A stretch of 64,000 nucleotides of DNA from Xiphias gladius (taxonomy: Eukaryota > Chordata > Actinopteri > Istiophoriformes > Xiphiidae), in assembly GCF_016859285.1 (NCBI RefSeq), contig NC_053414.1, positions 29,614,505 to 29,678,504 on the forward strand. Reading direction: 5' to 3'. Positions 58,401 to 64,000 of the stretch are shown piece by piece. The translations under genes and the position numbers were made by a program. The notes beneath the pieces are model-generated. The model did no database searches. It was not told the DNA's origin and was given only the letters and a program-made list of their open reading frames with translations. Position 1 is the stretch's first letter, and every line of letters starts with the position of its first letter.

Positions 58401-60604
58401 AGCGTAACAACAGCCTCCATGCCCCCTGGGGAGGCAAATAAGGTGCAAATTCATTGCGATATTCAAATGCCTGAAGCTGTTTGCAACACGTGTTTGTGTT
58501 TCACATGTGCGTGCCCAGATTCCAAAACATAGATCAAGGCTTCCAATGGAGAAGGGGAGTTTCCCTTGATGAATCCATGAGTTTGCTTAGAAAGGCTCAG
58601 AGGCAGGCTCAGAGTTAAAGGATTTTTCTGCTTCTTCCAGTACACAAATGTAAGAGCAGCAATGCACAAGGCATTACAGTGCAGACTGACACCCACTTCC
58701 ATTCACAGGAATGCAGGCATGCAAATACAATGAGAGCACTTGATGTTTGTAAGTCGCTATGTAACAGTTTACTGCAAGTTATGTTACCAGTCATACGTGA
58801 AAAGCTTGTGTGTTTTCATATATGTTTGAATGTGGTATGATGGTATGTGTGTGTTCAGATTGTACACAGTCTACTGTAGCTTTCAACTCGCCACTCCCTT
58901 CTCCCCCACACTAAGCACTGAGCTATGTCGTAGGCCTCTACTGTAGGAAGCTGACTCATTGCAGTTTCACAGCAGCTGTGCCTAGAATAACTTGACAGAG
59001 ATGAAGTGACTAAATCTGCTGTGAAACCAGACCCGAATAGTCAGCAGGAATTAAACTAAACCTGTGTACGCAAACACTGGTTGTTTAATCTCTCTTTGCT
59101 TTGCTTGACTGACTGTTTGCATGTTATAGCACATACAGGCAGGCACCATGCAACACTTGTGATATATTAAGAAAGTAGAACCATGAATCTACTTTTAGTC
59201 CAGTCTTCTGTACTACAGCAGCATTACATCTAACCTTTTTCTGAAGTATACGTTGTTACATTCCTTCCTAGCTGGCCATTTGTTTCAGAATAGGCCAGTT
59301 CAGTATGAAAACCAACTTGCAGTGAACAGAGTGAGCATTATTATACATTTTCATGTTTTCTGTATATGTCAAAATTATGTCATGGTTGCAGAGTAACCTG
59401 ATGGTAAACAGGTGATTTTGGCAACCCATTTGCAAACAGAGGTGCTTTTTCGTGGTATGTTGAAGCTCACCCTGACATTTGACAGTTGGAGTTAACAGAA
59501 CCACCACATTCTTGAGCTACAGTATGTCACTGACAAATCAAATCCATAAAACATGTATAAGCAAGCACGGACCTTATGACAATGATTTCTTCCTTTAATT
59601 AAAAAGGGCTGACTGGCAGTCAATTATCCAAGTTTAGTTTCTACGAATGCACCAACAAGTTTCTAAAACAGTCCCTGGTTGCAGTTCTATTAGCAGGAAG
59701 AGGAAGATGTTTAACAAATAGTACAACATCAAATATGGTTATTCAACTCCTTTCTGAGAGTTAGATGAGAAGAGCGATATCACTCTGATTTTTTTTGGTA
59801 ACGTTTCTGCTACAGAGCTGGAGCTGGGAGATGATTGGCCTGGCTTAGCATAAAGACTGAAAGCAGGGGGAAGCACGTAGCCTGACGCTTTCCTCCTACA
59901 AGCACCTGTAAAGCTTAATAACTGACAAGCTGCATCTCACTTGTTTAATTGGTACATGAACAAAATGTGAAAACGACAGTTGTAACTATTTCTCGATGAG
60001 CAACAATTTATCCACCAGTCCAGCACTTCGGTTCAGCATCTATTGCAATGTGGGTTGCCAGATAAGGTCTTTGAGCACAGGTTTTTTTTTAGGTAACTTT
60101 ACAGATGAAAAGGTACCAAACCTGGCAACTGCACTGTAATGATAAGACTACAGGAGGTTGCTGTTTTTCACCAAGAATCAATCAGTGCGTAACCAGATGG
60201 CAATGTCATTTTTACTTTTTCTTTTTGTGTACTGACTAATCAAACAAGATACACTAATACACTGGATATTACCAGGCCAACTGTTTCTCCCTGCTTCCAG
60301 TCTTCACGCTAAGCTTGGGTAACTGCCATCTCCTGTTCCGTATTTAATGCACAGATATAAGCGAAGACACCAATCTAAAAATGGTAGTATGCTTTGAAAA
60401 ATTGTCAGAAGTGAGCTGATTTTAAGTTCAAACTTGGAAAATCACCAGCGTGGTCACTCAAGATGAGTGTTGATATAGAACTTCAAACCTGTAAAGTAAT
60501 AAAAGAGAATACCTGCTCCAAGCTGAGCCACCTCCTCCAGTTCTTTCTGAGTCTTGGCAGATGCAATGGCTTCCGGGAGTTTGATTGTGAAAGGCAGGAC
60601 ATCC
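46096..60604 (-). CDS. RIN-family Ras/Rab interactor (Rab5 GEF), 3' part of gene
   Basis: Minus-strand exons 60513-60604, 55654-57072, 51776-51858, 51045-51270, 50704-50835, 46804-46967 and 46096-46422 join in phase to give 813 residues plus stop; the 5' end is missing. RIN proteins bind active Ras through an RA domain and activate Rab5 through a VPS9 module on early endosomes. Seen in order are the end of SH2 ([18 protein letters not shown]), the FLNPLFLQ motif, Pro-rich SH3 ligands ([14 protein letters not shown]), [16 protein letters not shown] and the RH region ([18 protein letters not shown]). The VPS9 core ([47 protein letters not shown]) and the RA domain follow. It resembles RIN2 or RIN3 more than RIN1 as I remember them, but I do not assign the paralogue. 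Confidence 0.9.
46804..46967 (-). CDS. RIN exon: end of VPS9
   Basis: 164 nt, phase 1 to 0, [20 protein letters not shown] to SVPSVDDFQ. Matches RIN2 [19 protein letters not shown]. Confidence 0.94.
48360..48890. repeat. Interspersed repeat copy (GTGACAATTCTC family)
   Basis: Shares TTTGGTGCTGGG and GTGACAATTCTC..TAGGTT.GT.AC motifs, in the same order, with 5225-5515. A shorter match (GATAATTCTCTGTAGGTTCA) occurs on the plus strand near 31734-31770. Confidence 0.5.
48756..48798. repeat. Perfect 18-bp hairpin with AATAAA in each arm
   Basis: AAAAGACACAATAAAGCT (48756-48773) and its exact reverse complement (48781-48798), loop 7 nt. It puts an AATAAA on each strand. It is inside a repeat copy in a RIN intron. 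Confidence 0.9.
49007..49825 (+). mobile_element. Decayed Tc1/mariner-type transposon
   Basis: About 820 bp in a RIN intron. Imperfect terminal inverted repeats occur: CACAGTGCAGGTTGGAAAAA at left, complement of TTTTTCTTGCAACTGTG at right, with GTGAACC inside both. Near 49383-49480 the plus strand decodes to pieces of a Tc1 transposase (DNDPKH, then [11 protein letters not shown], then MLWNELRE), with frame damage. No intact transposase. Confidence 0.75.
50245..50595. repeat. Teleost interspersed repeat (GAGATGAGAA..TCAAT family), copy 1
   Basis: GAATAGTTCAACATTTTAG, GTGAGATGAGAATATCAATG, GCCTAGCACAAAGACT and GCAATTTGTGGTTTTAGG are consensus motifs of an abundant percomorph repeat. In a RIN intron. 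Confidence 0.6.
50704..50835 (-). CDS. RIN exon: VPS9 catalytic core
   Basis: 132 nt, phase 1-1, [20 protein letters not shown] and [17 protein letters not shown]. The D-DFLP-L-Y core pattern is typical of VPS9 Rab5 exchange factors. Confidence 0.94.
51045..51270 (-). CDS. RIN exon: VPS9 region, with donor-like 5' edge
   Basis: 226 nt, phase 0 to 1, [19 protein letters not shown] to [10 protein letters not shown]. The acceptor tttctctag is directly followed by GTAAGC, so the exon begins with a perfect 5' splice-site sequence. Confidence 0.93.
51295..51480. repeat. Teleost interspersed repeat, copy 2
   Basis: GTTAGATGAGAAGATCAATA, TCATATCTGTCC and TAGCCAGCAGCCAATGAGC. Same family as 50245-50595. 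In a RIN intron. Confidence 0.6.
51776..51858 (-). CDS. RIN exon: start of VPS9 region
   Basis: 83 nt, phase 1 to 0, [20 protein letters not shown] and EVALHDFQ. Conserved with RIN2 [16 protein letters not shown]. Confidence 0.93.
51859..55653. other. RIN intron, little content
   Basis: About 3.8 kb with a MITE fragment near 52304 and a CA-rich run at about 54048-54105. No exon or recognisable RNA gene was found. Confidence 0.5.
52304..52460. mobile_element. MITE-like element, left-end fragment
   Basis: TTAAAGGATAAGGATGGC followed by AAAAGACCAAAACCAA matches the left end of the element at 33978. The right end was not found. In a RIN intron. Confidence 0.4.
55654..57072 (-). CDS. RIN large central exon: Pro-rich region and RIN-homology region
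   Basis: 1419 nt, phase 1-1, [11 protein letters not shown] to SLIPEDQI. It carries the Pro-rich SH3-binding segments near 56590-56680, a Ser-rich [14 protein letters not shown] stretch, an acidic run ([13 protein letters not shown], 56050-56095) and [20 protein letters not shown], shared with RIN2. Donor G/gtaagt. Confidence 0.93.
59735..60010. repeat. Teleost interspersed repeat, copy 3
   Basis: GAGAGTTAGATGAGAAGAGC, GGCCTGGCTTAGCATAAAG and GTGAAAACGACAGTTGTAAC match the family. An inverted partial copy follows at about 60275-60400 (TGTTTCTCCCTGCTTCCAGT). Confidence 0.55.
60513..60604 (-). CDS. RIN exon: end of SH2 domain
   Basis: 92 nt, phase 2 to 1, reading [20 protein letters not shown] and EVAQLGA. 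It aligns with RIN2 DILPFTLKLPYAISTAKS. This is the first RIN exon in the window, and the preceding SH2 exons were not found to 64000. Confidence 0.85.
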
Positions 60605-61800
60605 CTAAGTTGAGGAAAAACAGCCAACAAATATGAAAAAAATACAAAACATGACGTGAGAGAAATTAGAAATATAAGAACAGGAATTTCTTAGTGATAA
60701 TTTTTTTTATTGCAAACAAATCTGAACACTGGCATACTAACATAAATATGCTGACACACCCTTTGTTTCCATTATAAAGTCATAGATATGAATATCTAAA
60801 GATATACAACACATACATGCTAGCATTTTGAACATGATTTAACATGCTGAGCATTTGTGAAATTTTAGATGCCTGTTTGATTTGAGGTCCATCTCTATAG
60901 TCAAATCTGGTGCTGTGTATATTATTGCTTGTGGCACATTTCCCCTCTATTTCCTGTGTCTGTTGTTTGAGTCTGTCTGAGTCTCCCGAGCTGGCACGAG
61001 CTAAAACAAGAAGTGAGAGCCTTGAGCACTGAGAGCTGACTGCTTACTCAACAAACATTATTTTCATCCATGGAGTTTGCATCCTCAAATCACCCCTCAT
61101 CACAGAGAAAACACGGAGAAGCTGGGGATGTGACAGATAGCCAGACAGAAAAACGAAATGTTGTTCATTTACCTGCTAATACAGTAGAAAGCCACCAGGC
61201 GAAACAGATCTGCAAAACTTATCCCAGATCCCTCGAGAGAAAAGGCTGCAAACAAATGAAATTACAAATGAAATTTCAGTTTATTCTGGTCCATCTATTA
61301 ATTTTTACATTGCTTATAACGAGCCATAGTTTAACGCTGCTATTAGTTACTTTCTGCACATTCAAACAACAGCAAGATATTATAGCAACAGCAAAGATAT
61401 ACAGTATACTTGCTATACAGGAGTTAATTCACAACAAATACTTATTTCTTTCATGGTGTCATTATCGCAGGGCGTGGCTGAGACAGCTACTGGGTGGGAC
61501 TGGGGCCACCACAGATGGGAGAACCACATTGTATCATGTAGGTGAGTGAAAGTGTATCACTGAAGCTTCCTGCACGTCTTTCCAAACCAGAACCAACATT
61601 CACTACCTTGGTTTGCTACTTGAAACAACCATTTGAAAAATGCTCTTTCTGGGATACAAACCCCAAGCTCCCAGTCCCCAAGCACTGATAGTACCCCTAT
61701 GCTATCCAGCTGCTGCACCCTCGTCCTAACACCCTAGTCATCACCCCTGGCCATGCAAAGTTTTATTAGTTTACTGTTTTAGTTTTACTGACTTAGTTTT

Positions 61801-61869
61801 TGCAATATTTAAATTGATTTGATCAATTTAAATATTGCATCAGGCCTTCCCTTAGTCATCTAAGGGAAG
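61801..61869. repeat. Two adjacent perfect hairpins
   Basis: First: an 18-bp perfect stem, 61801-61818 with 61822-61839, loop 3 nt. Second: a 10-bp perfect stem, 61846-61855 (CTTCCCTTAG) with 61860-61869 (CTAAGGGAAG), loop 4 nt. They sit just before the tandem repeat block. Confidence 0.85.
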
Positions 61870-61876
61870 ACTCTAG

Positions 61877-62760
61877 TCACACTAATGGCGTGGCTCTAGG
61901 GATGGCCATGTCAGTCTGTCGGTTGGTCAGACTGAAATATCTTTAAAAAACTACGGGAGGCATTGCCATGAACTTTTGTGCAGTCATTCATGTCTCCCTC
62001 AGGATAAATTGGAATGCTTTTAGCAATGACCTGACTTTTCATCTAGTGTGATCTTCAGCTTAAAATGTTAATTTGTCCAATATTTTGGTTTTCAGACCAA
62101 ATTCCTTCAAATTACTTTTCCATCAGCCTCAGCTGTACTTTGTGTTAAGAGTTAATTAGCAATTGTTAGCACGCTAACACACTAAAGTAAATAGTGAACA
62201 TGGTATTATACCTGCTTAACATCAGCATGTTAACATTGTCACTGTGGGGGTGTTAGCATTCGTCTAGTTCTGAACACTGCTGTGCCTCAGTACTGCATCA
62301 CAGAGTCACTAGTATGGCTTTTACTAGACTTAATCCTGTTAGCCACACTAACAGCGTGGCTCTATGGGAATGGTAGTGTTGGTTGGTAGGTTCGCCACTT
62401 TGGTCCAGAATGAAATATCTTAACAACTACTGCAAGGATTGCCATGGAATTTTGTGCAGGCATTCAAGATCCTCAGGTTATGATTCTTAATGACTTTGAT
62501 CCTTTGCCTTTTCCTCTGGCGACACCATAAAGTTGATACTTTTTAATTTGCGAAACATGTCTTGACAAGTATAAGATGGCTTGCCCTGAAATTTGGAAGA
62601 CACTCTTGGTCCTAGAGAATGTATCCTACTTATTTTGGTGTTCCCCTGACTTTTCAATTTAGTGACACAGTTTAGAGTGAAATGTCTCAACAACTATTGT
62701 ATGGATTGGCATGAAATTTGGTACAGACATTAGCAGCATGCTTCAAAAACCTCTGCAGCT
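61877..62760. repeat. Tandem copies of an interspersed repeat of about 470 bp
   Basis: GCGTGGCTCTA.GG, GTTGGTCAGACTGAAATATC and CATTGCCATGAA..TTTGTGCAG start a unit at about 61877. The same order of motifs recurs from about 62347, and a partial third copy (GTGAAATGTCTCAACAAC, GGCATGAAATTTGGTACAG) lies at about 62670-62735. The unit is a known type of teleost repeat. Sited in a RIN intron. Confidence 0.65.
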
Positions 62761-64000
62761 AATGTTTGATTCATAAGGCTGGCCCTACAACTGCAATTTA
62801 CACTTAAGTTTGGAGCTGGGGCGCGTGGCCTCTCTGAAATTCGTTTGCAGCGCTGTCTTTCAGCTTTTAGTTTCTACCTAAAGTCACATTCAAAGACACT
62901 ATTTATACTTCTTAACTTTGTTTAGATTAGTTTCTAGAATGAATGTGCATGTTAATAAACAAAGTGATTTGGAAAAGGACTGGCATCTAGTATTTTTTTT
63001 ATAAAACTATGCTAAGCTTGATACAGAAGTCTGCAGTACGAGAGGCCAGCTGGCTAGCAGCTGACCCAGATCTAAAAGCCAAAGGCACTCCCGCCCCTCC
63101 ATTGTGTGCTGTCATTTCAGTAAGAAAAATCCACAGCTGGTATGTCATCACACTTTGGCACTGCCACAGCTCCATAAAAAACTGCCAATACTGAAGCACA
63201 ACACTCATAGAACTAATTATCTAATATCATAAGCATTGCTACAATTTAAATTAGGATTTTTGTTTTATGATAATAAGATCACAATTTTTAAACGCTACAA
63301 TAAAGTTATTGTATCGCAGAGTCTATGTCAACAGCAAGAAAAATGTCAACTGCAGTGCACATTTTCAGTGAAGTGTTCATGACATAAACTAAAATCACAA
63401 CATACAAACAGTAAATAACGAGAGACAAAAACATAAAGCCTGCTACACTATGTCACTATGTCACCAAACCTGATCAATGTCACTCCCTGCTGATATGCAA
63501 ACAAACATGTGACCTAGAACTATGTGGCATAAGACATAGCTGGCTATAGATGTTTGCTAAAGATAAAGGCATTATCAGCAAATCCTTTCTACCTCAAGAG
63601 AAATTAAAAGAGCCGGGATACGTTACTGCAGCCACATCATGTGTTAAATATTTATCACTTTATACCAGAAATTCCATGGGACAGTTGCATTAAAAAAAAC
63701 AGCAAATTAATAATATTCTTTCTTAAGAAATCAACACAGTTTTAAGCCCCACAATGGCATGCTCAGACACCCAAACACATACAAGTGTGTGCCAAACTGA
63801 TGTTCCTTCAGACACGCTTTCATTTCTTGTTTGTGTGTGAGTTCATCTTTTCGCACATTATGTGGAGGCGGACAGGAAATAACATTTTTAACTCTTTGAC
63901 CTACAGTACAGTGTGACTGCAGAGGTGGTTGTACCTGAACGAGACATAATAAAGAGACTCAAAAGTTATTTACACAACTGTTCCTTTAATATACTGTATT

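Larger units (their letters stand above)
60605..64000. other. RIN upstream intron sequence to window edge
   Basis: Hairpins and tandem repeats at 61.8-62.8 kb. No SH2 exon recognised on the minus strand. The plus-strand 159-codon ORF at 61070-61549 shows no family and is probably chance. Confidence 0.5.

Noticed and set aside
61070..61549. 159-codon plus-strand ORF
   Set aside because: Composition is not gene-like. It lies antisense in a RIN intron and has no recognised domain. The hydrophobic middle reflects AT-rich sequence.

Overview
The window looks like a piece of a spiny-rayed teleost fish nuclear genome. It is AT-rich, with large introns, GT-AG splice sites, vertebrate-type multi-exon genes, and many decayed transposons and interspersed repeats of kinds common in percomorph fishes. 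No prokaryotic operons, CRISPR arrays, tRNA or rRNA genes were seen. All exon coordinates were derived by hand from splice signals, reading phase and remembered family sequences, not from alignments.

Layout. (1) 1-~20.5 kb, plus strand: the 3' part of a KCNQ5-type voltage-gated potassium channel gene. It runs from the exon after the pore/S6 through the cytoplasmic C-terminus (helices A-D) to the stop at 19048. The upstream exons lie off the left edge. (2) ~22.5-28.4 kb, minus strand: a complete eef1a1 gene of seven coding exons, giving exactly 462 codons plus stop. (3) ~29.3-40.3 kb, minus strand: a NACHT-LRR (NOD-like receptor) gene with one large NACHT exon, six LRR exons all in phase 2-2, a probable tiny terminal exon, and a candidate promoter with 5' UTR exon. 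(4) ~40.3-45.6 kb: intergenic DNA with repeat fragments. (5) 46.1 kb to the right edge, minus strand: the 3' part of a RIN-family (Ras and Rab interactor) Rab5 exchange-factor gene, covering the end of SH2, the proline-rich region, the VPS9 region and the RA domain. Its 5' exons lie beyond 64 kb.

The most interesting signals are in kcnq5 splicing. Two alternative helix-A exons lie in tandem with matching phases (one uses a GC donor), so they must be mutually exclusive. A 57-nt cassette exon matches the insert remembered from a mammalian KCNQ5 splice form. A KCNQ-like extra exon after helix C would remove or re-route the tetramerisation module. Other notable items are an apparent solo LTR in the 5' intron of the NLR gene and same-strand with it, an NLR stop codon buried in a perfect splice donor, a recursive-splice-type AG/GTAAG junction in the RIN gene, perfect 18-bp hairpins, and several transposon families with visible terminal inverted repeats. 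The four genes are not an obvious pathway. The kcnq5-eef1a1 neighbourhood is a conserved vertebrate linkage: KCNQ5/EEF1A1 on human 6q13, mirrored by KCNQ2/EEF1A2 on 20q13.
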